A stretch of DNA of 64,000 nucleotides from Opitutus sp. GAS368 (GTDB lineage Bacteria > Verrucomicrobiota > Verrucomicrobiia > Opitutales > Opitutaceae). Made by a program: the position numbers and the translations under genes. This document shows, in pieces, positions 27,623-37,353 of the stretch. Within the stretch, counting starts at the first letter, position 1; every line of letters starts with the position of its first letter. The stretch is from NCBI GenBank assembly GCA_945871085.1, contig CAMBVX010000002.1, positions 1-64,000 on the forward strand, given 5' to 3'. The notes below the pieces were generated by a model, which did not search any database, was not told the DNA's origin, and saw nothing but the letters and a program-made list of their open reading frames with translations.

Positions 27623-29899
27623 GTGGCTCAGCCCATGAAAAAAACGAATCTGTCCTGGATGCGCTGGCTGTTGTTGCTGCCCATCCCCGTGGTTTGGGCC
27701 CTGCTGACCCATTTCGAACTCTTGGATTTTTTTGAGAACCGCACGATCGATTGGCGGTTTCAGAAACGCGGCGAAATCCAGGCTCCGATCAAGATCATCT
27801 ACGTCGATATTGATTCTCGCAGCACGAGCGAAATTGGTAACTGGCCTTGGTCGCGGCACTACTTCGCGAAGGTGACGGAGGTATTGTTGCAAAAGGCGGG
27901 AGTGCGGGCGATCGGCTTCGATATAATGCTCGTGCCCAAGGCACCGGCGGAAATCGCCGACCGTAACCGTATGCGGGCCGGCGACGTGGCATTGGGTCGC
28001 CTGGTGTTTCAACCGATGGCGGCGACGCCTCCCCCGGTGCTGTTTGCCGCCTCATTTGCCGCGCGGAATTTCCGCTCGGCAGAAGGCACGCTGGAGCAGC
28101 GCGGTCTACCGCTGGTCGCCAGCGATCCTCCCCCCCGGGTGAGCGACATCGAACCGCCCGAGGAGAGCGCGCTGGAGACGCCGAGTGGTAAGGCGCTTTC
28201 GCCACCGTTGGTCGGCTTGATCGACACGATGGACAGCGGCACCCGGACGGTGCCGGTGTGGGCGCCGACCCGAACGAAAGACTATTACCACATGGCGGTG
28301 GAACTGGCGCGGCTCCATTGGGGGTTGCCGATCGGGAGCGTGAAACGCAGTGCCGACCATCTGGATTTCGTCGATCCACGGGGCTCGATCGTCAGCCGGG
28401 TGCCGCTCCGGGGCAAACAACTCGTGGATATCAACTGGTTTTCGCCGTGGGGGGCAGACGTGAATATCAGCCTTTTCGAGGTTTTTGTTTACGCGGGAAT
28501 GCTCGAATCGAAAGATGAGGCAAAACGAAAAACAGCGGTGGAGTATTTCGCCCAGGACGCCTGGAAGGATGCCATTGTGCTGATTGGCCCGGTGGACCCG
28601 CTGCTGCAAGACTTGGCGAGCACGCCACTGGACGAAACGCCGGTGCCCAAGGTGGGCGTGCACGGGAATTTATTGAAGACCATTGTCTCAGGAATCTACC
28701 TAAAACGCCTGCCGCCTTGGGCAAACTATGCGATCATTTTTGCGCTCACGGTGCTGATCAGCGCGTTTGCGGCGGCTGGCGGAGCAAAAGGTGCGCGCAC
28801 CAAACTGACGGCGGCGCTGCTCCTCGTTGCCTACATCTGGCTGACGTTCGAGCTTTTTGCTGAACTGCACCTGATATTGCCGCTCACGGCCCCGATCGGT
28901 GCGATTTTTACCACGAGTTTTTCCGCCATCATCTGGCAGCTCATCGACGAGGAGAAACAGAAAGGGCGGATCAAGGGGATGTTTGGCACCTACCTCTCGC
29001 CCGAACTGGTCAGTAAAATGGTGGAGTCTGGTGATGACCCGCAACTCGGTGGGCACGACTCCGAGATCACGGCGTATTTTTCGGACATCCAATCATTCTC
29101 CACGTTTTCGGAGAAGCTCGGCTCCGCGCGACTCGTCGAGCTGATGAACGAGTATCTGACCGCCTGCACCGACATCGTGCAGTCGCAGGGTGGCACGCTC
29201 GATAAATATATCGGCGATGCCGTCGTGGCGATGTTCGGAGCGCCGATTCCCTTGCCCGACCACGCCTACCGGGCCTGCGTGACGACGCAATTGGTCCACC
29301 TGAAACTGGCCGAGTTGCGTGCGAGGTGGCGGGGTGAGGGAGAAAAATGGCCGGAGATCGTGTGGAAAATGCAGACTCGCGTCGGCCTCAATACCGGCGT
29401 GTGCATGATCGGTAATATGGGCAGCCGCACGCGTTTTAACTACACGATGATGGGGGACAATGTGAACCTCGCGGCGCGCATGGAATCGGGCGCGAAGAGC
29501 TGGGGTGCCTACACGATGTGCGCCGAGGCGACGAAGCTCGCCTGCGAACAGCACGGCGGTGACCGCGTCGTGTTCCGTGCGCTCGGCCGCATCGTGGTGA
29601 AGGGACGCACGAAGGCGGTTCCGATTTTTGAGATTGTGGGACTCAAGGAAAATGTGACGGCGCAAACGCGCGAGTGCATTGGGCTCTTCGAGCAAGGGCT
29701 GGCGAAACATTATGCGCGCGACTGGGACGGTGCCTTGGCACTCTTTGCACAGAGCCGCGAACTCGAGCCAAACGTTCCCGGCAAAACTCCCGGGGTGCTG
29801 AGCAATCCTTCGATTGTTTATCTGCAGATCACCGCAGACTACAAAGTGGAGTCTCCCGAGGAAAATTGGGATGGCGTCTATCACATGAAAGAGAAGTGA
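27623..29899 (+). CDS. CHASE2 domain transmembrane adenylate/guanylate cyclase (class III)
   Basis: N-terminal CHASE2 (TIDWRFQKRGEIQAPIKIIYVDIDSRST), TM helices, cyclase (AYFSDIQSFSTFSEKL, LDKYIGDAVVAMFGAP, GLNTGVCMIGNMGSRTRFNYTMMGDNVNLAARME). Confidence 0.95.
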   Translation: MAQPMKKTNLSWMRWLLLLPIPVVWALLTHFELLDFFENRTIDWRFQKRGEIQAPIKIIYVDIDSRSTSEIGNWPWSRHYFAKVTEVLLQKAGVRAIGFDIMLVPKAPAEIADRNRMRAGDVALGRLVFQPMAATPPPVLFAASFAARNFRSAEGTLEQRGLPLVASDPPPRVSDIEPPEESALETPSGKALSPPLVGLIDTMDSGTRTVPVWAPTRTKDYYHMAVELARLHWGLPIGSVKRSADHLDFVDPRGSIVSRVPLRGKQLVDINWFSPWGADVNISLFEVFVYAGMLESKDEAKRKTAVEYFAQDAWKDAIVLIGPVDPLLQDLASTPLDETPVPKVGVHGNLLKTIVSGIYLKRLPPWANYAIIFALTVLISAFAAAGGAKGARTKLTAALLLVAYIWLTFELFAELHLILPLTAPIGAIFTTSFSAIIWQLIDEEKQKGRIKGMFGTYLSPELVSKMVESGDDPQLGGHDSEITAYFSDIQSFSTFSEKLGSARLVELMNEYLTACTDIVQSQGGTLDKYIGDAVVAMFGAPIPLPDHAYRACVTTQLVHLKLAELRARWRGEGEKWPEIVWKMQTRVGLNTGVCMIGNMGSRTRFNYTMMGDNVNLAARMESGAKSWGAYTMCAEATKLACEQHGGDRVVFRALGRIVVKGRTKAVPIFEIVGLKENVTAQTRECIGLFEQGLAKHYARDWDGALALFAQSRELEPNVPGKTPGVLSNPSIVYLQITADYKVESPEENWDGVYHMKEK

Positions 29900-29993
29900 G
29901 GCGCACGGGTAGGCCGTGTCGTTGGGCGCGCGCGGTGGGTGATTCATCCCGAAGGGCCCACGATTCCTTGAGTTTGCGGGTGCTGTCGGTGGA

Positions 29994-30155
29994 GTCGCAA
30001 CCTCCGGGCGCGTCCGCACAAGAAATACTGAGTAAGTCCAACGTCTCGTGATATTTGGACGATAGTCGAAACAGGCCTCGCTCACGCTCGCAGCTACCAG
30101 CAGTCAAAAACTCAAATGACGTTGGTATAAGTCCGTCGCGCCCGGAGGTCGCGAC
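29994..30155. repeat. Nested palindromic intergenic element, about 162 bp
   Basis: Outer arms GTCGCAACCTCCGGGCGCG / CGCGCCCGGAGGTCGCGAC (18/19); inner arms CCAACGTC / GACGTTGG. Confidence 0.75.
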
Positions 30156-30181
30156 GCAAGCACTCGGTGAGGCGAAGCCAC

Positions 30182-30211
30182 AAAAAAGCCCGGATCGTGC
30201 GGACCCGGGCT
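30182..30211 (-). terminator. Rho-independent terminator of ilvB
   Basis: On minus strand AGCCCGGGTCCGCACGATCCGGGCTTTTTTG. Confidence 0.88.
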
Positions 30212-30238
30212 GGAGGAAAGTGCGCGAGCTTTCGCGGC

Positions 30239-32017
30239 TTATTTCAGGATCATCTCTTTCACCGATTTTCCGGCCGGGATCATCGGTAGCACGTGTTCCG
30301 TGTAGGGCACGATGATGTCCAAGACGAACGGGCCGTCGTGATCGAGCATCTCTTGGATGGCTGCCTTGAGTTCGCTCTTTTTGTGGACGCGGCGGCCCTT
30401 CACGCCAAAGCCTTCGGCGATTTTAACGAAATCTGGATACAGGCCGGCGAGGTTGTCGGGACCACCGACATTGGTCTCGTCGCCGAGGATGGTGTTGCCG
30501 CGGACGCTGCCGTAGAAGCGATCTTCCCACTGGACGACCATGCCGAGGTGTTGGTTATTGAGGATCATCGCCTTTGCCGCGATTTTCTCAATGTGGCAGG
30601 TGGCGAGTTCCTGGATGTTCATCATGAACGAGCCGTCGCCATCAATGTCGATGACCTGCTTGTCGGGGCAGGCGACCTTCGCGCCCATCGCCGCGGGATA
30701 ACCGAAGCCCATGGCGCCGAGACCGAGCGAGCTGATGTAGCGGCGGGGTTCATTGAAGCGATAGAACTGTGCGGCCCACATCTGGTGCTGACCGACACCG
30801 GTCGTGATGATGGCGTCGCCTTTGGTGAGTTCGTAGAGAGCCGCGACGGCCTCTTGGGGCACGATGTGCTTGCTCTCTTCGAAACGGAACGGGTGTTCCT
30901 TCTTCCAGGTCGCGATCTGCGCATGCCACGCGGCGGTGTCGGGTGGAGCGAACTTGTGCGCTGCGGCGAGCTCGTTGAGACGGACGAGCGCGGGCTTGAT
31001 GTCGCTGACGATCGGCAACGTGACGCGTTTGTTCTTGTTGTGCTCGGACGCGTCGATGTCGACGTGGACGATCTTGGCGTGGGTCGCGAATTTGTTGGTG
31101 TCGCCGGTGATGCGGTCATCGAAGCGAGCGCCGAAGCAGAGCAGCAGGTCGCACTGGTCGACGGCCCAGTTGCCATAGGCGGAGCCGTGCATGCCGAACC
31201 ATTGCATCGAGAGCGGGTGGGACTCAGGGAAACCGCCGACGCCCATGAGCGTGGTGGCGACAGGGACGTTGGTTTTTTCCGCGAAGGCCTTGAGGTCAGC
31301 GTGAGCCTCGGCCGAAATGATGCCGCCGCCGGCGTAGAGGACGGGGCGCTTCGCCTCGGCGATCAAGGCCAGCACCTGTTTGAGCTGATCATCCGGGGCC
31401 TTGAACGTCGCGGTCGCGTAGCTGCTGCGAAACTCGACCGTCGCAGGAAACACGGGCTGAAATTTCGCTTGTTGCACATCCTTCGGGATGTCGATGACCA
31501 CGGGGCCGGGGCGACCGCTGCGGGCGAGGTAGAACGCCTCTTTGAAAATGCGCGGTAGATCCTTCACGTCCATGACGAGATAGGAGTGCTTCACGATTGG
31601 CAGTGTCATGCCGTAGAAATCGGTCTCCTGAAACGCCATCTTGCCGATATATTTCGAGAACACCTGGCCGGTGATCGCGACCATGGGGATCGAGTCCATG
31701 AACGCATCGGCAATGGCGGAGACGAGGTTGGTGGCACCGGGGCCGCTGGTGGCCATACAGACGCCGACTTTGCCAGTGGCGCGAGCGTAGCCCTCGGCGG
31801 CAAAGGAACCACCCTGCTCGTGACGCGGCAAAATCGTGCGGATCTTGTCGGTGCGGGCGAGGGATTGATGGAGTTCCTGCGAGGCGCCGCCGGGATAGGC
31901 AAAGATCACGTCGACACCCTCGCGGATGAGGCACTCGACGACGCAGTCGGCGCCCTTCATTTCGCGGCCGATCTCGGCCTGGGGAAACGCAGCGGGGGAG
32001 GTGTGATCTTTTTTCAT
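30239..32017 (-). CDS. ilvB: Acetolactate synthase large subunit
   Basis: [61 protein letters not shown]. Confidence 0.95.
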   Translation of the reverse strand: MKKDHTSPAAFPQAEIGREMKGADCVVECLIREGVDVIFAYPGGASQELHQSLARTDKIRTILPRHEQGGSFAAEGYARATGKVGVCMATSGPGATNLVSAIADAFMDSIPMVAITGQVFSKYIGKMAFQETDFYGMTLPIVKHSYLVMDVKDLPRIFKEAFYLARSGRPGPVVIDIPKDVQQAKFQPVFPATVEFRSSYATATFKAPDDQLKQVLALIAEAKRPVLYAGGGIISAEAHADLKAFAEKTNVPVATTLMGVGGFPESHPLSMQWFGMHGSAYGNWAVDQCDLLLCFGARFDDRITGDTNKFATHAKIVHVDIDASEHNKNKRVTLPIVSDIKPALVRLNELAAAHKFAPPDTAAWHAQIATWKKEHPFRFEESKHIVPQEAVAALYELTKGDAIITTGVGQHQMWAAQFYRFNEPRRYISSLGLGAMGFGYPAAMGAKVACPDKQVIDIDGDGSFMMNIQELATCHIEKIAAKAMILNNQHLGMVVQWEDRFYGSVRGNTILGDETNVGGPDNLAGLYPDFVKIAEGFGVKGRRVHKKSELKAAIQEMLDHDGPFVLDIIVPYTEHVLPMIPAGKSVKEMILK

Positions 32018-32127
32018 GGCGATGAGCTCTGGATAGAGAGCCTCGTATCAAAAAGGAGCGAGAGGGCGGGAAGCAAGCCTGCGGATGGGGCGGATTTTGG
32101 CTGGCGCTCTCGGTCGGGCGTTACAGG

Positions 32128-32919
32128 GTGTCGCTCGTGTTAAAATTGCTTTTCATCGGCGACATCGTGGGTCGGCCCGGCCGGGATATTCTCGCCGAGA
32201 AACTGCCGCGCGTGCGCACCGAGCACGGGCTCGATTTTGTGATTGCCAATGGCGAGAACGCCGCCGCCGGTGCGGGCATTACTGGAACGATTGCCAAATC
32301 CATCCTCGGGAGCGGGGTCGACGCGATCACGTTGGGTGACCACGTGTGGGATCAACGCGGCTGGGAAAACGAGATTGGCCAAATCGAACAGGTGTGTCGT
32401 CCGGCCAATCTGCCGAAGTCGAATCCCGGTTGGGATCACCTTATCATTGAAAAACGTGGCTTTCGGGTGGCGGTGTTCACGGTGCTCGGTCGCACGTTTA
32501 TGGGCATAAAAGCCGACTGCCCGTTCCTCTGTGCCGACCGCATGATTGAGCAACTTAAGGGTCAGGCCGATGCGATCATCGTGGAGATTCACGCCGAGGC
32601 GACGTCGGAGAAAATTGCGCTCGGTTGGCACCTCGACGGGCGGGTGACGGCGGTGCTGGGCACGCACACTCACGTGCCGACGGCGGATGCGCGGGTGCTG
32701 CCGAAAGGCACCGCGTTTATGTGCGACGTGGGGATGACGGGGCCGTATGCGGGAGTGCTCGGCCGTGAAGTCGCGCCGGTGGTCGCGAAGTTTTTGGACG
32801 GCATGCCGCGGCGGTTCGAAGTCGCGACGGACGACGTGCGGATTTCCGGTGCTTTAATCGAGATCAGTCCGTCGATGGCGCGGGCGGAGAAGATCGAGCT
32901 GTTGACGGTGCGGCGGTAG
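32128..32919 (+). CDS. YmdB/TIGR00282 family metallophosphoesterase
   Basis: [71 protein letters not shown] start. Confidence 0.92.
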   Translation: MSLVLKLLFIGDIVGRPGRDILAEKLPRVRTEHGLDFVIANGENAAAGAGITGTIAKSILGSGVDAITLGDHVWDQRGWENEIGQIEQVCRPANLPKSNPGWDHLIIEKRGFRVAVFTVLGRTFMGIKADCPFLCADRMIEQLKGQADAIIVEIHAEATSEKIALGWHLDGRVTAVLGTHTHVPTADARVLPKGTAFMCDVGMTGPYAGVLGREVAPVVAKFLDGMPRRFEVATDDVRISGALIEISPSMARAEKIELLTVRR

Positions 32920-32947
32920 CTGCGGCGAGGTCGGGTGGAACCTCTTC

Positions 32948-33077
32948 TTCTAGCAGGCTGTCAGACTGTGGCCGCCGAAGGCATTTGCAGCTCGATATTT
33001 GATCTTTTTTGAAAATATTTTCGCGATTATCGCATTGTGGACGCCTTTAATTTCTAAGTCCGACAGGCTGCTAGGAA
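32948..33077. mobile_element. MITE-like element / IS remnant, about 130 bp
   Basis: Terminal inverted repeats TTCTAGCAGGCTGTCAGACT and AGTCCGACAGGCTGCTAGGAA, AT-richer interior, no complete ORF. Confidence 0.7.
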
Positions 33078-33145
33078 ATTGGCTCTGTTTCTTCCCTGTC
33101 GGGGCAGGAGCAGCACTGCGGAAGAGGCGGCGAATGAACACAGAG

Positions 33146-33243
33146 GGTTTGTCATTGCGAGCCCGGCTTGGCGGGCGCGGCCATCCCGCTGAAATTCCCG
33201 ATGGACTGCCCCAGTCGGCCAGCCTCCTGCGCAATGACAAACC
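33146..33243. repeat. Palindrome-bounded repeat of the GTCATTGCGAG type
   Basis: Perfect 14-bp terminal arms GGTTTGTCATTGCG / CGCAATGACAAACC. Confidence 0.8.
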
Positions 33244-33628
33244 GCGGAAGGTTTATTGCCACCACCACGCCAGCTCGCGTGCTCTGAGCTCTCGCAATGA
33301 TCAGACTTGGAGTGGGGAGGTCAAAAGGTGTCGCGGTTGCACGCGTGAGCGTGAGCTTGTGGGCTAGCGACGCTCAACGCTCCTGCGGCAACCTGTTCCG
33401 ACTACCGGCACGGCCACGCATTGTTTTTTGCTTCGGCCGTTGTGAAGCAAATGAGCCCATCGGGTTTTGGCCGTCTTCGCTGAAGTAAAAGACTCGCCGC
33501 CCGCCCCCCCGTTCTCCGTCCGCGGTCCAGCATTTTCGTGCCCTCAATCTGGGGCCCCCGTAAGCGGTGCGGCTACGGCACTGGGATGAGGCGGCGGCAG
33601 GAATGCCGTCGGTCCGCGGGAGCGCGAG

Positions 33629-34525
33629 TTATGTGCTGGCCAGCGCGTTCGCGGTGTTCAGGTGTTCGACGCCGGTGTATTTTTGCGACTGTTCGTCCGC
33701 GTGGTAGCTGGAGCGGACGAGGGCACCGCTTTCCACGACACCGAGGCCGATGCTGAGGCCGAAGTTTTTCCAGTGGAGGAATTCTTCCGGCGGGGCCCAG
33801 CGCGAAATCGGCAGGTGCTTCGGGGTGGGCTGTAAATACTGGCCGATCGTGAGAATGTCGGTCTGGTCGGACGCGATGTCGCGGAGGGTCTGCTCGATCT
33901 CATGCGGTTCTTCGCCCACGCCGAGCATAATGCCGGTCTTGGTGACGAAACCGCGGCTCTTGGCGTGGCGGAGAACGGAGCGGGAGCGGTCGTAGCGGGC
34001 CTGCACGCGGACGGGTTTCTGGAGGCGTTCGACGGTTTCAAGGTTGTGGTTGTAGATATCGGGCTTGGCGTCGAGGACGAGGTCGACGTGCTCGAGGTGA
34101 CCTTTGAAATCGGGGACGAGGACTTCGATCGCAGTATGGGGATTGAGGTGACGAATGGCGCGGATCGTCATGGCCCAGACGGCGGCACCCCCATCGGCGA
34201 GTTCGTCGCGGGCGACACTGGTGATGACGCAGTGTTTGAGATTCATCTTGGCCACGGCGTCGGCGACGCGGGCGGGTTCGCCCAGGTCGAGTTCCGTGGG
34301 GCGGCCGGTCTGGATCGCGCAGAAATTGCAGGAGCGCGTGCAGATGTTGCCAAGGATCATGACCGTGGCGGTCCCGCGGGACCAGCATTCCCCGAGGTTG
34401 GGGCACTGGGCGCTCTGGCAGACGGTGTGGAGTTTGTTTTCGTCCACGAGTTTGCGGGTGGCGAGATAGCCGGGGCCGGAAGGGAGCTTGGCTCGGAGCC
34501 AGGAAGGTTTGCGCGTGGTGTCCAT
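33629..34525 (-). CDS. lipA: Lipoyl synthase
   Basis: CQSAQCPNLGECWSRGTATVMILGNICTRSCNFC radical-SAM and auxiliary cluster motifs. Confidence 0.97.
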   Translation of the reverse strand: MDTTRKPSWLRAKLPSGPGYLATRKLVDENKLHTVCQSAQCPNLGECWSRGTATVMILGNICTRSCNFCAIQTGRPTELDLGEPARVADAVAKMNLKHCVITSVARDELADGGAAVWAMTIRAIRHLNPHTAIEVLVPDFKGHLEHVDLVLDAKPDIYNHNLETVERLQKPVRVQARYDRSRSVLRHAKSRGFVTKTGIMLGVGEEPHEIEQTLRDIASDQTDILTIGQYLQPTPKHLPISRWAPPEEFLHWKNFGLSIGLGVVESGALVRSSYHADEQSQKYTGVEHLNTANALAST

Positions 34526-34781
34526 TAAATCGGAGATCGGAAATCAGAGATGGGAGATGAAGAAAAGGAGAGAGCAGAGTTAACCACGGATGGCACGGTT
34601 GAACACGGATTTTTTAGGAAAATGATGAAGGCGCGGCGATGGGCGAGATGCTGCGTTCTACCGAACGAGCGAGAGGACCTGGGGAGGGAGGTGCGGACGG
34701 AGTATTTTCAAGGAGGCGCAACTTTTGGGAGGCGCAACTCTGGACGTTACAGAAGGCCTCGGTTCGTCTAGCGGTGAAGCG

Positions 34782-35624
34782 ATGACTGTGCCGCAACTTC
34801 ATATCGAAAACGTAAACCGTTCGGGAGAAATCGTGACGGCGGCGCTCGCCGGGCGGAGGCCAAGGGTTGCGCTGGTGCTGGGCTCGGGGTTGGGCGGTCT
34901 GGCGGACCGGGTCGCCGAGGCGGTCACGGTGCCTTACGCGGAGCTACCGGGGTTTCCCGTGCTGACGGTGCCGGGCCACGCGGGGGCGTTGGTCGCGGGC
35001 CTCCTGAGCGGCGTGCCGGTGATCGTGCTGCAGGGGCGAAAACATTTTTATGAGACCGATGATCCGTATCCTCTGAAGACGATGGTACGGACGTTACGTG
35101 CGGTCGGAGTCGAGCTGCTATTTTTGTCGAACGCGGCGGGCAGCTTACGGGCGCACATCGGGGTGAGCCAGTTGATGCTGATCACGGATCACATTAACGC
35201 GCTGGGATTGAATCCGCTGTCGGGGGCGAACGATGAAATCTTTGGTCCGCGGTTTTTTGGGATGAGCGATGCCTGGGATGCGGTGCTGGCGGAAAAGATT
35301 CGGGCGGCGGCGGCGGCGGAGCGGATTCCGCTGCACAGCGGCGTCTATCTGGCGCTGCGCGGGCCGTCGTTTGAGACGCCGGCGGAGATCCGCATGGTGC
35401 AGGCGTGGGGGGCGGACGCGGTCGGGATGTCGAGCGTGCCGGAGTGTCTGATCGCGCGACACTGTGGGCTGAGAGTCGTGGGCGTCTCGTGCATCACGAA
35501 CATGGGCGCGGGCTTGTCGGACGAAAAACTTTCGCACGCGCACACGCTGGAGAACGCGGCCAAGGGAGCGGCGGATTTCGAGCGATTGGTGATGGCGGCG
35601 GTGCCGTTGCTGGTGACGGTGTAG
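34782..35624 (+). CDS. Purine-nucleoside phosphorylase
   Basis: RVALVLGSGLGGLADRV, GRKHFYETDDPYPLKTMVRTLRAVGVELLFLSNAAGSL, SFETPAEIRM. Confidence 0.93.
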   Translation: MTVPQLHIENVNRSGEIVTAALAGRRPRVALVLGSGLGGLADRVAEAVTVPYAELPGFPVLTVPGHAGALVAGLLSGVPVIVLQGRKHFYETDDPYPLKTMVRTLRAVGVELLFLSNAAGSLRAHIGVSQLMLITDHINALGLNPLSGANDEIFGPRFFGMSDAWDAVLAEKIRAAAAAERIPLHSGVYLALRGPSFETPAEIRMVQAWGADAVGMSSVPECLIARHCGLRVVGVSCITNMGAGLSDEKLSHAHTLENAAKGAADFERLVMAAVPLLVTV

Positions 35625-35648
35625 TCGGGTGGGTTTCCAGCCGCCCAT

Positions 35649-35687
35649 GCACGGCGACAGGATGGTCGCCGGTCCGCCGGAAGCGTG
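35649..35687. repeat. Dispersed repeat copy (GCACGGCGACAGG..GGTCGCCG.TCCG.CGGAA)
   Basis: About 34/39 identity to a copy near 52281; contains GGCGAC..GTCGCC hairpin. Confidence 0.6.
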
Positions 35688-35783
35688 TCCGCTGCGGACA
35701 CGGACCACCACAAGATGCGCCCCTGGCCTGGGCGGAGTTTCCGTTTGCGCAAGGGCGCGCCGCATGGCTTGGTCTTCGTTTCC

Positions 35784-37262
35784 ATGAGCGATTCACCTCT
35801 GCCGGATATTTCCCACGACCAACATGCCGTGCGGCGCAACAAACTCGCCGAGATGCGCGCGGGCGGGTTTGACCCGTTTCGGGCCAATGTCGCGACCACG
35901 CATTTTTCGGCCGACGCGATCAAACTGCACGTCGCCGGCCAAGACAATGCGGTGACGGTGACGGTCGCGGGGCGGCTGGTGACGATCCGTGACATGGGGA
36001 AGAGCCAGTTCGTCAAAATTCTCGATCAGCAGGGGCAAATTCAGCTTTATGTGAAGAAAGACGTCGTCGGCGAGGTGGCTTACGCGGCATTTAAGAAACT
36101 GGATTTGGGCGATATTTTGGGCGCGAAGGGCACGTTGTTCATGACGAAGACCGGTGAGATCACGGTGCGTGTGGAGAGCTACACCCTCGTCGCGAAGGCC
36201 CTGCATCCGTTGCCGGAGAAGTGGCATGGCCTGAGCGATCCGGAGCAGGTTTATCGCCAGCGGTATTTGGATCTAATCGTGAACGCGGAGTCGCGCGCGC
36301 GGCTGCTGCTGCGGTCGCGGATCGTGTCGCACATCCGGCGGTTCCTCGAGGCCCAGCAGTTCATCGAGGTGGAGACGCCGGTGTTGGAGAACACGGCGGG
36401 TGGTGCGGCGGCGCGGCCGTTCAAGACGCACCACAATGCGCTCGATGTGGATTTTTTCCTCCGCATCGCGACGGAGCTGCGGCTGAAACGACTGCTTGTG
36501 GGCGGCTTTGATCGGGTGTTTGAAATTGGGCGAATTTTTCGCAACGAAGGCGTGTCGCGGAAGCACAATCCCGAGTTCACCATGCTCGAGGTCTACCAAG
36601 CCTACAGCGATCACCGCGGGATGATGACGCTCATCAAAGATATGCTCACGACGCTGTGTCGCGACGTGCTCGGGACGACGAAGATCAAACACGCGGCGAG
36701 CGGCCAGGAAATCGACTTCGCGGGCGAGTGGCGGGAAGTGAACTACAAGGATTTGATTCGCGAGGCGACAGGCGACGCAGAGTGGTTTGCGCGCAGCAAG
36801 GCGGACAAGATCGCGGGCGCGGAAAAGCTCGGGCTGTCGGTGAGCCCGGCGTGGGAAGAGTTTGAAATTACGAACGAGATTTTCTCGAAGAAGATCGAGC
36901 CGACGCTGATCCAGCCGACGTTTGTGCTGAAGTTGCCGAAGGAGCTTTGTCCGCTGGCCAAGATCACGCTCGACGATCCGACGACGATCGACGTGTTCGA
37001 ACTGACGATTGGCGGGATGGAAGTGGCGCCGGCCTACTCGGAGCAAAACGATCCCGACGTGCAGCGTGCGATGTTCCAGGCGCAGGCGGGCGAGGAAAAG
37101 CAGAACATCGACCACGATTTCCTCCTGGCGCTGGAGCATGGGATGCCGCCGGCGGGAGGCATGGGTGTGGGCATCGACCGGTTGTGCATTCTGCTGACCG
37201 GGGCCGAGAGTATTCGGGATGTGATTTTGTTTCCGCAATTGCGGCCGGGGAGCACTGCGTGA
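35784..37262 (+). CDS. lysS: Lysyl-tRNA synthetase, class II
   Basis: GRLVTIRDMGKSQFVKILDQQGQIQLYV, YRQRYLDLIVN, FRNEGVSRKHNPEFTMLEVYQAY, GMGVGIDRLCILLT. Confidence 0.97.
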   Translation: MSDSPLPDISHDQHAVRRNKLAEMRAGGFDPFRANVATTHFSADAIKLHVAGQDNAVTVTVAGRLVTIRDMGKSQFVKILDQQGQIQLYVKKDVVGEVAYAAFKKLDLGDILGAKGTLFMTKTGEITVRVESYTLVAKALHPLPEKWHGLSDPEQVYRQRYLDLIVNAESRARLLLRSRIVSHIRRFLEAQQFIEVETPVLENTAGGAAARPFKTHHNALDVDFFLRIATELRLKRLLVGGFDRVFEIGRIFRNEGVSRKHNPEFTMLEVYQAYSDHRGMMTLIKDMLTTLCRDVLGTTKIKHAASGQEIDFAGEWREVNYKDLIREATGDAEWFARSKADKIAGAEKLGLSVSPAWEEFEITNEIFSKKIEPTLIQPTFVLKLPKELCPLAKITLDDPTTIDVFELTIGGMEVAPAYSEQNDPDVQRAMFQAQAGEEKQNIDHDFLLALEHGMPPAGGMGVGIDRLCILLTGAESIRDVILFPQLRPGSTA

Positions 37263-37353
37263 GTTTAAGTGGGAAGTTGAAGTTTAAGAACTGCGTGATG
37301 GAACGGGACCAGATGGTGCTCACTTCGACTTAAACTGCTGACTTCAACTGGCT

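Noticed and set aside
30293-31558. 421-aa plus-strand ORF
   Set aside because: Shadow ORF opposite ilvB.
32940-33260. Possible CRISPR-like array because of clustered repeats
   Set aside because: Repeats are different inverted repeats, not regularly spaced direct repeats, and no cas genes are present.
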